DNA of 64,000 nt from Bradyrhizobium sp. CCBAU 51627 (GTDB taxonomy: Bacteria > Pseudomonadota > Alphaproteobacteria > Rhizobiales > Xanthobacteraceae): assembly GCF_028128765.1 (NCBI RefSeq), contig NZ_LBJG01000016.1:1-64000 (forward strand), given 5' to 3'. Each line of letters starts with the position of its first letter. The first letter of the stretch is position 1. The notes under the pieces are model-generated. The model saw only the letters and a list, made by a program, of their open reading frames with translations, ran no database searches and was not told the origin of the DNA. Below, one piece after another: positions 43,214 to 53,100 of the stretch. Position numbers and translations under genes: made by a program.

Positions 43214-43447
43214 TCAATGCGGCTTGCCGAGCATGGCGGTGAAGGGGAGATCCAGAATCTCTTCGCCGTCGTCGTCGCTGATATGGATCACCCAATCGCG
43301 CCAGTCTTCAGCGCCGGGCGTCAGGATCATCGAACGCATGATCTGGGCGGCGCGGTCCCGCGCCTCGGTCAGGTTGGCGACTGCGGTGCCGTAGCGATCG
43401 ATCAACGTGCCTTCGGCATTCGAGCAGTGGAAGTACATCTGAACCAT
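43214..43447 (-). CDS. DUF6894-like small protein
   Basis: A 77-residue protein with the pattern of DUF6894, common in Bradyrhizobium: YFHCSNAEGTLIDRYGTAVA, a central helix (LTEARDRAAQIMRSMI) and a C-terminal IHISDDDGEEILDLPF. AGGAGG precedes the ATG. The fold is probably a small alpha/beta domain. Function unknown; the family often appears among stress-induced genes. Confidence 0.8.
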   Translation of the reverse strand: MVQMYFHCSNAEGTLIDRYGTAVANLTEARDRAAQIMRSMILTPGAEDWRDWVIHISDDDGEEILDLPFTAMLGKPH

Positions 43448-43653
43448 ACACGCCTCCTCTGGAAAGCGATTTGGATGGCATATCGATACCAGCCGAAACG
43501 AACGAAAAATATTCGGGTCAAGCCCGGTAAGGAAATCTACGGAGTTTGGTCGGCACGAAGGACTCCGCGGGTTTGATCACAGGGGAGTGATCTTCAACTG
43601 GACGACGCCCGTATGGCGTGGAACAAGCTTCGACCGAAAAGTCGGGGGGCACC

Positions 43654-45729
43654 GTGAATCAGCTCACATTCCGGAATGGACGGCGAAGCTTGCGTGTCAG
43701 TGTCGCCGCCTTGGCCGTGATCATTCTCGGCTTTGCCTCGCCGGCCGCGTCCGAACCTGTGCGAAAAAGCGGCTACACGCTGGGAACGGAGACCTGCGGC
43801 GGCGGCGGTCTCGCCTTTCCCAGGCTCCAGATCGACATGAAGGCGGGCTTTTGCGCCGGCCTTGTCGCCAGCGAGGAAGACCATCTCAAATTTCCGCGGT
43901 CGATCATCCAGGTGCCCGGCCGTGACCTGTTCGTGGTTGCCGATATGGGCGGTTGGGGACACGTCGATGGACGGCTGCTGCTGCTCGATCCCCACGCGGC
44001 CGGTGGCCAGCGATTCAAGGAGCTCCTGACCGGGGTGGAATATCCGTTCGGCCTCGTGATCGGGCCGGACAAGAAGCTCTATGCCTCGACCGCCGAGACC
44101 ATCTTCCGATTCGATCCGCTCGCTGACAATCCACGCAGCACGGTCGAGACCATCATTCGTCACATGCCGGGCCGTCGCATCACGCTGCCGGATGGGACGA
44201 AGCTCGACGAGGCCGCGCATCCGCTCAAGCAGTTCGTATTTGATCGCAACGGGCGGCTGTTCGTCAATGTCGGTGCCCACAGCGACGACTGCATCACACC
44301 GGCGCCGATCACCAAACCTTGCGCTGCGGCCGAAGGCGCCTCCGCCATGGCCGCGATCTGGCTGTTCACACCGCCGTCAGGCGGCATCTTCCCGGGGTTG
44401 AAGCCGAACGATCCCGATCCGCCGCACACGATCTACGCGCGCGGCCTGCGCAATTCAATGGCGCTGGCGCTGCACCCGAATTTTCCCGATGCCGGCTACG
44501 CCTTCCTGCAAGGCGAGAACGGCCGCGACCTGCCCGATATCTTCAAGCCGAACGAGGAGATCAATGCGATCGAGCAGGGCAGACATTATGGCTGGCCCTA
44601 TTGTTACGACCTGTCGACGCCGAGCCCGGAGTTCAAACTCGTGCTGCAATCCGGCGTCTACAAATCGCTTTGTACGAGTAACACGCTCTACAAGCCTCCG
44701 CTCTCGCTGCTGCCGCCGCACGGCGCGCCACTCGCGATGCTGTATTATCACGGGGCAAAATTTCCGGAGCTCGAAGGCAAGCTCTTGGTCGGCCTGCACG
44801 GCTATCGCCCAACCGGCAGCCGCGTGCTGATCTACGACGTTGACGACCACGGCTTCCCCAAGCCAGCTCCGGCACCGGTGCGCTATCACGTCAGTTGTGC
44901 GGCAGACCCGACCCACAATTTTCAGACTGACACCGGCGATGTCGCTGCTGCGCCATTCGAGGAGCTGATCGCCGGCTGGCACCGCGTCAACGGCGCGCGG
45001 CCGCAAGGTGCGCCGGCCGGCATGACGGTTGCGGACGATGGTGCGATCTGGCTGGTCGAGGACAAGAACCAGACCATCATCCGCATCGATCGCGCTGCGG
45101 ACGATCCGCCGCCGTCGCTGCCCTGCGACACGCGCAGTCAGGCGCTGATCGACCAGCTTGCTGCCTTCGTCGCCAGGGATACGCAGTCCAAGATGCGGCT
45201 CACCGCGCTGCGCAAGAACCTTGTCGAAAAGCACTGCGTCGGCTGCCATTCCGATTTTGGCCTGAAGGCAGGCCAGTCTGATGCAGACAAGGACGCGGCC
45301 GCGCTCCGTTTCATGCTGTCGCAGGATGGCTGGATCTATCCGGGCGATCCCGCCTCCGGCAAGCTGTGCACGCGCCTGCGCGGTATCGGCGCGGAGAGGC
45401 TGATGCCGCCGGGCGGCGAGGGATTGCCGAAGACCGAGCCCGGCTACCCGGCCCTGCTCAATACGGCTGATCTCTTCGTTGCCAAGATGGTTCCGGGAAC
45501 ACCGATGCGCATCAGGCTCGGCCTGCCGCAGCGTAAGTTCTTCAGCAAAGCCAACAAGGAATGCGGCGAAATACCGGCTGCCAAGGTCGTCGTCGTGACA
45601 CAAAGGAACGCTGTAGACAAACCGGGCTTCAGTCGATTCTTCCGGCCGGCCGATCCTTATTTGAATGGCGAGTGCAGCGACGACGATGGCTATTACATCC
45701 GGCAGGAGTTTCTGGTGCCCGTGCAGTAG
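43654..45729 (+). CDS. PQQ-dependent sugar dehydrogenase-like protein with C-terminal cytochrome c domain
   Basis: A 691-residue exported protein. After a signal peptide (LRVSVAALAVIILGFASPAASE) comes a six-bladed propeller of the soluble glucose/sorbosone dehydrogenase type; HTIYARGLRNSMALALHPNF is the typical active-site segment, and YGWPYCYD lies near the PQQ site. The last quarter carries a haem c motif CVGCH (about 535) with a possible Met ligand downstream. The GTG at 43654 is preferred because GGGGGG precedes it. The fused cytochrome would accept electrons directly. The lactonase gene downstream overlaps its 3' end. Confidence 0.82.
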   Translation: MNQLTFRNGRRSLRVSVAALAVIILGFASPAASEPVRKSGYTLGTETCGGGGLAFPRLQIDMKAGFCAGLVASEEDHLKFPRSIIQVPGRDLFVVADMGGWGHVDGRLLLLDPHAAGGQRFKELLTGVEYPFGLVIGPDKKLYASTAETIFRFDPLADNPRSTVETIIRHMPGRRITLPDGTKLDEAAHPLKQFVFDRNGRLFVNVGAHSDDCITPAPITKPCAAAEGASAMAAIWLFTPPSGGIFPGLKPNDPDPPHTIYARGLRNSMALALHPNFPDAGYAFLQGENGRDLPDIFKPNEEINAIEQGRHYGWPYCYDLSTPSPEFKLVLQSGVYKSLCTSNTLYKPPLSLLPPHGAPLAMLYYHGAKFPELEGKLLVGLHGYRPTGSRVLIYDVDDHGFPKPAPAPVRYHVSCAADPTHNFQTDTGDVAAAPFEELIAGWHRVNGARPQGAPAGMTVADDGAIWLVEDKNQTIIRIDRAADDPPPSLPCDTRSQALIDQLAAFVARDTQSKMRLTALRKNLVEKHCVGCHSDFGLKAGQSDADKDAAALRFMLSQDGWIYPGDPASGKLCTRLRGIGAERLMPPGGEGLPKTEPGYPALLNTADLFVAKMVPGTPMRIRLGLPQRKFFSKANKECGEIPAAKVVVVTQRNAVDKPGFSRFFRPADPYLNGECSDDDGYYIRQEFLVPVQ

Positions 45730-46627
45730 CCTTCTGCTTGTTGTGGCAACGCCGCTTCTCGCAGCCGAGACCAAGCTGTTCGAAAGCGTGCAGGTGACGC
45801 CCGCCGGCGAGTACACACATGGCATTGAGGGGCCCGCCGTCGATCTCGATGGCAACCTCTTCGTCGTCAATTTCGGCGCGCCCGGCACGATCGGTCGATT
45901 GCCCGCGGGCGGCGCAGCATCGGGAACCTTCACGACACTCCCCGAGGGCAGCATCGGCAACGCCATCCGATTCGATCGCAGCGGCACGATGTTCATCGCC
46001 GACTACAAGAAGCACAACATCTTTGCGATCCCGAAGGGCGCAACCGAGCCGGTCGTCTGGTTTCACTCGGACGAGATGAACCAGCCCAATGACATCACGA
46101 TCGCCCGCGACGGCACGATCTATGCGAGCGATCCGAACTGGAAGGGCCGGGAAGGCCACATCTGGCGCATCGCCAAGGGCGTCGATGGAATGGTGCAAGG
46201 ACAAATCATGTCGGCACCGCGTGCGATGGGCACCACCAACGGCATCGACCTCAGCCCAGACGGCAGGACGCTCTATGTCGGTGAATCCAGCAATGGCCAG
46301 GTCTGGTCCTACACCATCAATGGCAACGCGCTCACCGATGCAAAGCTCGTCAAGGCGTTTCAGCCTGATACGATCGACGGCCTGCGCACCGACGTCGCCG
46401 GTCGCCTCTATATCGCGCGCATCCTCAAGGGCACGATATCGCTGATGAAGCCCAACGGTGCGGTCGAGCGCGAGATCGCGCTGAAGGCCAAGGAGCCGAC
46501 CAATCTCGCCTTTGGTGGCAGCGACGGCAAGACTGTCTTCGTCACCCAGCGCCAGGGCGGCTTCATTGAGTCCTTCCGCACCGATAGGCAGGGCCGCGAG
46601 ACCTGTCTCCAGCGTGGGCGATGCTGA
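45686..46627 (+). CDS. SMP-30/gluconolactonase-like exported protein
   Basis: A 313-residue protein with a signal peptide (CSSLLLVVATPLLAAETK) and a six-bladed propeller of the SMP-30/strictosidine synthase type: GIEGPAVDLDGNLFVVNFGA, MNQPNDITIARDGTIYASDP and TNGIDLSPDGRTLYVGESSN carry the metal-binding Glu, Asn and Asp. It would hydrolyse a sugar lactone in the periplasm. The frame overlaps the dehydrogenase gene by at least 44 bases; ATG 45686 is chosen for the signal peptide, while ATG 45665 is also possible. Confidence 0.85.
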   Translation: MAITSGRSFWCPCSSLLLVVATPLLAAETKLFESVQVTPAGEYTHGIEGPAVDLDGNLFVVNFGAPGTIGRLPAGGAASGTFTTLPEGSIGNAIRFDRSGTMFIADYKKHNIFAIPKGATEPVVWFHSDEMNQPNDITIARDGTIYASDPNWKGREGHIWRIAKGVDGMVQGQIMSAPRAMGTTNGIDLSPDGRTLYVGESSNGQVWSYTINGNALTDAKLVKAFQPDTIDGLRTDVAGRLYIARILKGTISLMKPNGAVEREIALKAKEPTNLAFGGSDGKTVFVTQRQGGFIESFRTDRQGRETCLQRGRC

Positions 46628-46749
46628 ACCTTACGCCGATCTGCTTCCGGTGCAGGGCGGAATGACACGGGCGGCATTCTTCTTGCTTGCATCTGGCCGC
46701 CGCAGGGATCAAGTACTCTGCGGCGCTGTTGAAGAGCACGGAGTCTTGA

Positions 46750-47775
46750 GTGAAAGCCGTCCATACCGAACTGCACCGCAGCCACGATCCGCAATTCTTC
46801 CTGGTTCGCGGCGTCGTCAAGCGCACCACCGAGCAGCCCGAGCGCGCTGATCGTCTGCTGCAGGGCTTGAAGGACGGCAAGCATCAACTGGTCGAGCCGA
46901 CCACATTCGGGCAGGGGCCGCGCGCGCGCATTCATAGTCCGGAATATCTGTCGTTCCTGAGCGAAGCCTGGGAGGCCTGGACGGCGCTGGGCGATTCCGG
47001 TCCCGAGATGATCGGCAACATCCATCCGGTGCGCCATGCTGCGACCTATCCGACCCATATCGTCGGCAAGCTCGGCTGGCACACCGCCGACACCGCAGCT
47101 CCCATTGGTCCGGGCACATGGGCGGCGGCCTGTGCCGCAACGGATGTCGCCGTCACCGCAGCGCAGCTGGTGATGGACGGCGAGGATGCGACCTATGCGC
47201 TCTGCCGCCCGCCCGGTCATCACGCCTATCGCGACATGGCCGGCGGCTTCTGCTTCCTCAACAACAGCGCCATCGCGGCCGCGCATCTGCGGAAGAAGCA
47301 CGAGCGCGTCGTGATCCTCGACGTCGACGTCCATCACGGCAACGGCACGCAAGGCATCTTTTACGCGCGCCCGGATGTCTACACGATCTCGATCCACGCC
47401 GATCCGATTGCTTATTATCCCTATGTGTGGGGCTACGCGCATGAGCGCGGCGAGGGCCCCGGCCTCGGCGCCAATCTCAACATTCCCTTGGCCATCGGCA
47501 CCGGTGACGACGGCTACCTCAAAGCGATGGACGTCGCCCGCAAGGCGATCGAATCCTTTGCGCCCGGCGCGCTCGTGATCGCCCTCGGCCTCGATGCGTC
47601 CGAGCATGATCCGCTGAAGGGCCTCGCCGTGACCACACCCGGCTTCCGCCGCATCGGCCAGGCTATTGCTAGGATGGGCCTGCCGACCGTGTTCGTGCAG
47701 GAGGGCGGGTATCTCTCGGATATTCTCGGTGCCAACCTGACCTCGGTGCTGGTGGGGTTTGAAGAAGCGCGGTGA
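46750..47775 (+). CDS. acetylpolyamine amidohydrolase (class II HDAC-like)
   Basis: A 341-residue zinc deacetylase, the same length as the Mycoplana ramosa acetylpolyamine amidohydrolase. The two active-site His are 157/158 in RPPGHHAY, the zinc ligands Asp193, His195 (DVDVHHGNG) and Asp282 (LGLDASEHD), and the transition-state Tyr321 is in QEGGYLSDI. It would remove acetyl groups from acetylputrescine or other acetylpolyamines in the cytoplasm. GTG start at 46750. It is convergent with the NRPS-linked monooxygenase gene. Confidence 0.9.
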   Translation: MKAVHTELHRSHDPQFFLVRGVVKRTTEQPERADRLLQGLKDGKHQLVEPTTFGQGPRARIHSPEYLSFLSEAWEAWTALGDSGPEMIGNIHPVRHAATYPTHIVGKLGWHTADTAAPIGPGTWAAACAATDVAVTAAQLVMDGEDATYALCRPPGHHAYRDMAGGFCFLNNSAIAAAHLRKKHERVVILDVDVHHGNGTQGIFYARPDVYTISIHADPIAYYPYVWGYAHERGEGPGLGANLNIPLAIGTGDDGYLKAMDVARKAIESFAPGALVIALGLDASEHDPLKGLAVTTPGFRRIGQAIARMGLPTVFVQEGGYLSDILGANLTSVLVGFEEAR

Positions 47776-47789
47776 GTCGCGCCGAAGGT

Positions 47790-47871
47790 CGTCCTGCCCG
47801 GGCTTGTCCCGCCACGTTCGTCGTGCTGTGTGGCAAGGCGTGGATGGCCGGGACAGGCCCGGCTATGACGA
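47790..47871. repeat. palindromic repeat, ACGTGGATGGCCGGGACA family, copy 2
   Basis: Inverted arms CCTGCCCGGGCTTGTCCCG and CGGGACAGGCCCGG around a shorter centre; related to the element at 42900-42995. It lies between two convergent genes. Confidence 0.75.
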
Positions 47872-47880
47872 GAAAGATAC

Positions 47881-48861
47881 CTAAAACATCCCGCTCGCCC
47901 TGAGCGCCTTGCAGACGTGCTGCATCTCGGTCTCGTCTGCGACCATGTCGAGCATGACAGTGGTCAGTCCCTTCGCAGCAAAATCCTTCAGCTTGGCGCC
48001 GATCTCGGCATAGCTGCCGACGAGATAGGGGCAGTCGGACTGGAACGTGAGGTAGGGCAGCAGCCAATAGCCGTTGTCGGCAAGCTCGCCGCTCTGGCCC
48101 TCATAGAGCTTCCGCTTCCAGACGGAATCCGAATTCTCCACCGTGAGCGCGAGCAGCTCGCGATCGTCAGGGTTGTCGCGAAAGCGCGCCTTGGCCGCCC
48201 GTCGCGCCTCGTCGCGACTCTCGCGCGCGAAAATACCAAAATTCATGCCTGATGCTCCGAGACCGCGATCGAGGTCGGGTGGCAGCATCTGCATCTTGAT
48301 GCAGCCGGTCTCCTCTGCGACGCGCTGTGCCGCATCAGATTGGCCCGCGATGAGAAATTCCGGCATCAGTTCGGCCGGCAGGCGTGGCCGCAGCTGCAAA
48401 TTGCTGGCGCGATAGAATCGGCCCTCGACATTCACCGGGCGCGGGCTCGTGAGCAGTTGTCGCATCAGGGCGACGAACTCGCCGAGGCGAACGTAGCGGT
48501 CGGCATGCGACTGTTCATCGCCCAGCCCCCGCAGGTCGCTGATCGCGGTCCCCGTGATCATGTTGAGATAGACCTTGCGGCCGTGGAGCTGCGCCAAGGA
48601 CGACACGAACTTCGCCGCCGTGAACGGGTGCATGTAGACCGGATTGACCGCGATCAGCGGCGAAGATCGCGTCGTCGCGGCCATGATGTGTTGGGCCATC
48701 GCCCAAGGCTCGACAAACACGTCGTTGCCTTCGAACAGCAGAATGCCCTCAAAGCCGTTGCGGTCGGCGAACTCCGCCACCTGCATCAGCTCGCCGACAT
48801 ATTTCTTCGGATCGCGGTTGCGCGAGATCGCGGGAAAGACGCGCAGCCGCGCCGGCGTCAT
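47881..48861 (-). CDS. luciferase-like (LLM class) flavin-dependent monooxygenase
   Basis: A 326-residue TIM-barrel oxidoreductase of the bacterial luciferase/SsuD superfamily. Typical parts are FADRNGFEGILLFEGNDVFV, the FMN-binding stretch VNPVYMHPFTAAKFVSSLAQ, GRKVYLNMITG and EFLIAGQSDAAQRVAEETG. It needs reduced FMN from a reductase not found here. The start overlaps the phosphopantetheinyl transferase stop (ATGA), so it is translated with it. As last gene of the NRPS unit it may hydroxylate the peptide or an amino acid precursor. Confidence 0.87.
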   Translation of the reverse strand: MTPARLRVFPAISRNRDPKKYVGELMQVAEFADRNGFEGILLFEGNDVFVEPWAMAQHIMAATTRSSPLIAVNPVYMHPFTAAKFVSSLAQLHGRKVYLNMITGTAISDLRGLGDEQSHADRYVRLGEFVALMRQLLTSPRPVNVEGRFYRASNLQLRPRLPAELMPEFLIAGQSDAAQRVAEETGCIKMQMLPPDLDRGLGASGMNFGIFARESRDEARRAAKARFRDNPDDRELLALTVENSDSVWKRKLYEGQSGELADNGYWLLPYLTFQSDCPYLVGSYAEIGAKLKDFAAKGLTTVMLDMVADETEMQHVCKALRASGMF

Positions 48862-49604
48862 TCCGCCGCTTCCTGGAGCGGCCAGGTGTTGCGAATGATG
48901 CGAAGGCCGCCAGCCGCACGGGAGCCGTCGGCGACCGCCAGACGGTGCGAGGGCGACGGCGAGCATAGCGAAAAGCGCCAGCCTGCGGGATCGTCGGCGA
49001 TGTCGGGCTTGAAGCTGATCCCGATCGCATCCCGCGATACCCGCATCGCGAACGCATCGAGCGGCAGGTTGAGCCCAAAACCCCGGGCCTTCAGATAGGC
49101 CTCCTTCAACGTCCAATAGTCGAAGAAGCGCTCGATTGCGGCCGGTTCGGGCAGGCCACGCAGCGTTTCGACTTCTTCCGGCGCAAAGAAGCGGAGCGCG
49201 GTCGATAGCGGCGCGACGCGCCGCGACACGGTCTCGACGTCGACGCCGACCGCCTCGTGCTTTGACACGACGCAAGCGACACAGCCATCGGCATGCGACA
49301 GGCTGAAATGCAGGGCCGTTGTCTGCCTGGGCGCAGCGACAAAGGGCCGCCCGTAGCGGCCGGTCGAAAACAACCAGTCGGTCGGCGCGACATCGGGCGC
49401 CGCATGCGAGAGCGCCATGCGCAACATTGCGTGCGCGAAGATGTATTGCCGCTGATGCCGCTCGAACTTGAAGCGGTCGGCGCGCATGCGTTCGTCGGCC
49501 GAGAGCAGTCGCCGGCAGCCATCGACCACACCCGGCGAGCCAATGCTCTCGATCAGTCCGACAAACAGTTCGATCTCGTCGTCTGCCATTAAAAATGGGC
49601 CCAT
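48858..49604 (-). CDS. 4'-phosphopantetheinyl transferase, Sfp type
   Basis: It transfers phosphopantetheine from CoA to the Ser of carrier domains. The 248-residue length is that of Sfp-type enzymes active on NRPS carriers. The conserved motifs are present: GRYGRPFV, FSLSHADGCVA, VGVDVE (magnesium-binding Asp and Glu) and FFDYWTLKEAYLKARGFGL. ATG 49589 is an alternative start five codons later. Its natural clients are the two carrier domains of the adjacent NRPS (Ser567 and Ser1635). Confidence 0.92.
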   Translation of the reverse strand: MGPFLMADDEIELFVGLIESIGSPGVVDGCRRLLSADERMRADRFKFERHQRQYIFAHAMLRMALSHAAPDVAPTDWLFSTGRYGRPFVAAPRQTTALHFSLSHADGCVACVVSKHEAVGVDVETVSRRVAPLSTALRFFAPEEVETLRGLPEPAAIERFFDYWTLKEAYLKARGFGLNLPLDAFAMRVSRDAIGISFKPDIADDPAGWRFSLCSPSPSHRLAVADGSRAAGGLRIIRNTWPLQEAAE

Positions 49605-49820
49605 AGTGTCAGGTGGAGGCCAAATCCGGCCCTGACCGAAGAATCAACCGAACAGGAAGCGACTGAGCGGACTGCTCCTAGCGGTCCATCCGGGCAAATT
49701 CTTGTCAATTGCTGGCCGGTTTACAGCCGCAAGCTTGTGCGAGACCCCAACTCGACAGGCGAGCGGCCGAAATTCGAAAATTAAATCCGGAGAATCGTGC
49801 GGCGTCCCGGCCGACGAGTC

Positions 49821-49985
49821 TTACTTTTTCTTCTTGGCCTTCTTTCCGCCCAGCACCGAAAGGCTGGCATCGACTTCCTTCAGCGCGGACTGGAGCTTCT
49901 TCTTTTCGTCGGTGAGCAGCTTTTGCAGGGCCTTGCGGTCCTTGTCGCTCAACGAGGTGCCTTTGGTAAATTTGATGAAACCCAT
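49821..49985 (-). CDS. small Lys-rich protein between NRPS and PPTase genes
   Basis: A 54-residue protein (FIKFTKGTSLSDKDRKALQK, then KKKLQSALKEVDASLSVLGG and a final KKAKKKK). It is predicted to be one helical hairpin with a basic tail. GGGGGAG precedes the ATG at 49985; the longer frame upstream enters the end of the NRPS gene. It resembles in size neither MbtH proteins nor carrier proteins. The surrounding DNA is less GC-rich than the rest of the window. Function unknown. Confidence 0.6.
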   Translation of the reverse strand: MGFIKFTKGTSLSDKDRKALQKLLTDEKKKLQSALKEVDASLSVLGGKKAKKKK

Positions 49986-50124
49986 AACACTCCCCCGGTT
50001 GAAAATATCGTCCCGATCAAAACACGGGAATAATCTTGCGCGCTGGCGCCAAATAATCAAGATGCAACTTGACCATGCACAGCTTTGGCGAGTGGAAATC
50101 CGTTCGGCGCCGACGAACGGCCGG

Positions 50125-53100
50125 TCACGCCGCGCGGCGATCGAGCAGCCGATGGAGCGGTGCATGGGGCTGGGCGAGGGCCGCTCCCAGCAGCGTGACG
50201 AGATCCTCCATCCACGTGCCGACCATACCGCCGTCGAGCAGTTCGCGCTTGTAATTGCATGAACCGGTGATCCCGCTCGGGCGCTCCTTCAACATCAACG
50301 ACAGCCAGGTCTGGTCGACCGGCAGCACGGGTTGGCCCTCGCGTGCGACGTCTCCGGTCGATCGCACTGCGACATTGGGCAGGTCGAGCGGCTGGCGCAA
50401 TGGATTTTGCAAGGTGAAATAGACCTGGAGCAGCGACGCCGGGTCGATGCCCTCCTGCTCCAGATGGTCGGCGAGGATGTTGAACGGCAGCTCCTGTCGC
50501 GCATGGGCCTCGAGCACGCCTTCGCGCACCCGCGCCAATCCTTGCGTAAACGACAGATCCGGCGTGATTCGGCTGCGGACGATCACGGTGTTCTCGAACG
50601 GACCCACGATCCGTTCGGTGTCAGGTTGGGCGCGGTTGGCCATGGCGGTGGCGACCGAAATGTCGGTTCGTCCGGTCTGCGCCATCAGCAGGGCCTTCAG
50701 GCCGGTCAGCAGACACATGAAGAGCGTGGCGCTGTGCTGGCGCGCATAGGCCGTGAGGCGGGCGACGAGATCGCGCTCCAAGCTCAACGGATGATGGCCC
50801 GTCGACGCACCCGGCCGCGCTTCGCCCTCGAACAGGGGGGCTGCGCCGCGCAAATTCTCGGTCCAGTCGACCGCCTGCCGGCGGGCCGCCTCGGTGCTGC
50901 ACCACCAGCGCTGCCAGCGTGCGACGTCGGAGAACGCGAGCGGCACCGTTGGCAGAGGCGCCGATGGACGGCCTGCCAGCGCGGCATAACGGCACGACAA
51001 TTCCTCGAACAGCACGCCGATCGACCAGCCGTCGGCGATGGCATGATGCAGCGTCAACAGCAGGATGTGATTGTCGGCATGCAGCCGGAGGAGCCGTGCC
51101 CGCAGCAGCGGTGCCCGGGCGGTGTTAACAGGGACATATGCCTCCTGCGCGATCAGGAGTTCGATCTTCTTTGCTTCGAGCGCCCTGCGCCGCTTGTTGT
51201 TGTGGGGCTGTCCGTCGCCGATAGTCTCGACGGTCAGCGCCGGGCCCAGCGTAGCGGGCGCGACGATGTGGCTGACCGGCTCCTCGCCATTCCAGCCGAA
51301 CGCGGTCCGCAACGAGTCGTGGCGACGCACGATGTCATCGAAGGCCTGCGCCAGCAGGTGCGGATCGATCGGACCGTCGAGCCTGAAGGCAAAGGGCAGG
51401 TTGAACAGCGGTAGATCAGGCAGGTTCTGCTCGATCCTTATCATCTGGTCCTGTGTGATCGACAGCGCGGGCGGTCCGCTGTCGGCGAGGCGGGGGATGC
51501 CGGCCGCAGGCCTTTGCGGTTTCGTTGCCACGGCCTCATCGATCCGCCGGGCGAGCTGCTCGATCGTCGGCGCCTCGAAGATGGTCTTGATCGGCAGCGA
51601 GACACCGAGCGCGCGGGCCACGCGCGCCATCGCCTGACCCGCCAGCAGGGAATGACCGCCAAGGTCGAAGAAATTGTCGGTGACACCGAGGCTCTCGACC
51701 CTCAGCAGATCGATCCAGATGTCTGACAGCACCTTTTCGGTGAAGCGTCGCGCCGGCACGGCTGCCTCGGTCCCGACGCTCTCCTGTTCCGCGGGCGCCA
51801 GTAGCGCGGAGCGATCGAGCTTGCCGTGGGCATTGAGCGGCACCCGGTCCAGGAACAGGAATGCGGACGGGATCGCATGAACAGGCAGCCGGCTCTTGAG
51901 GAAGTCGCGCAATTCGCTGGCGCTGGTCTGTATGCCGGGTTTGGCGACGACATGGGCGATCAGCCTGACATCGCCACTGGCGTCGCGGCGCGGCTCGACG
52001 ATGCCGGCGCGCACGCTTGCGTGGTCGGCAAGCGCGGCCTCGATCTCCTTGAGCTCAATGCGATAGCCGCGGACCTTGACCTGAAGATCGGCGCGGCCGA
52101 GGCATTCGATGGTGCCGTCGGCGCGCCGGCGGGCGAGGTCGCCGGTGCGATACAGGCGCGCACCCTGCCTGCGCGCGAACGGATCGGGGATGAAGCGTTG
52201 CCGGCTTTGCGCGGGATCGTTGATGTAACCGCGGCCGACGCCGGCGCCGCCGATGCAGAGCTCGCCGACGACGCCGATGGGCTGCGGCTCAAGGTTCGGA
52301 TCGAGCACGTAGAGCTGGGTGTTGGGCAGTGGCGCTCCGACCGGAACATTGATCGTCGCCGTGTCCGGCGCCTTGGTCAGCCGGTGCAGGGAGACGTCGT
52401 CGGAACATTCCGAAGCGCCATAGGCGTTGATCAGCGGCACATTCGGGCAGCGGGCGAACCAGGCGCGGCAGAGCTCGATCGCCAGCGGCTCGCCGGTCGA
52501 GATCAGCAGCCGCAGCTCGGCAAAGGCGCGCAGCATCGGCGCTTCGTCGAGACGTTCCAGGATGACGCGGAGCAGCGAAGGCACGATCTCGAGCACCGTG
52601 ATGCCCTCGCGTTTGATCTCCCGCGCCAGCAGCATCGGATCCTGCACGACCGCATTGCCGCAGACATGGACACGCGCGCCGGTCATGGGACCGGCGAGGA
52701 ACTGCCAGACCGAGATGACAAAGCTCTGCGGTGCGGTTTGCGCGATCACGTCCTTGCTCGTCAGGCCGAGCGCGGAAATGAGCGACGCCAGATGGTTCGA
52801 CAGCCCGCGCTGTTCGATCATGACGCCCTTTGGCGCACCGGAGGAGCCGGAGGTGTAGACGAGATAGGCAAGGTCCGAGCTTGTGCGCTGCGCCGCACGG
52901 GCGACCTTCGTCGGTTCGAGCGCAATCGCGTCCTCGAGCTTGGCCACGCGGATGCCCCCGACCAGCGGCTCGAGCAGCGCATCGACCATGGCGGACCGTG
53001 CGCGCCCCACAAGCAGCACGCTTGCGCAGCTTGATCCGAGGATGGTTGCGAGCCGCGTCGGCGGCTGCTCGGGATCGAGATTCAGGAAAGCCGCGCCGGC

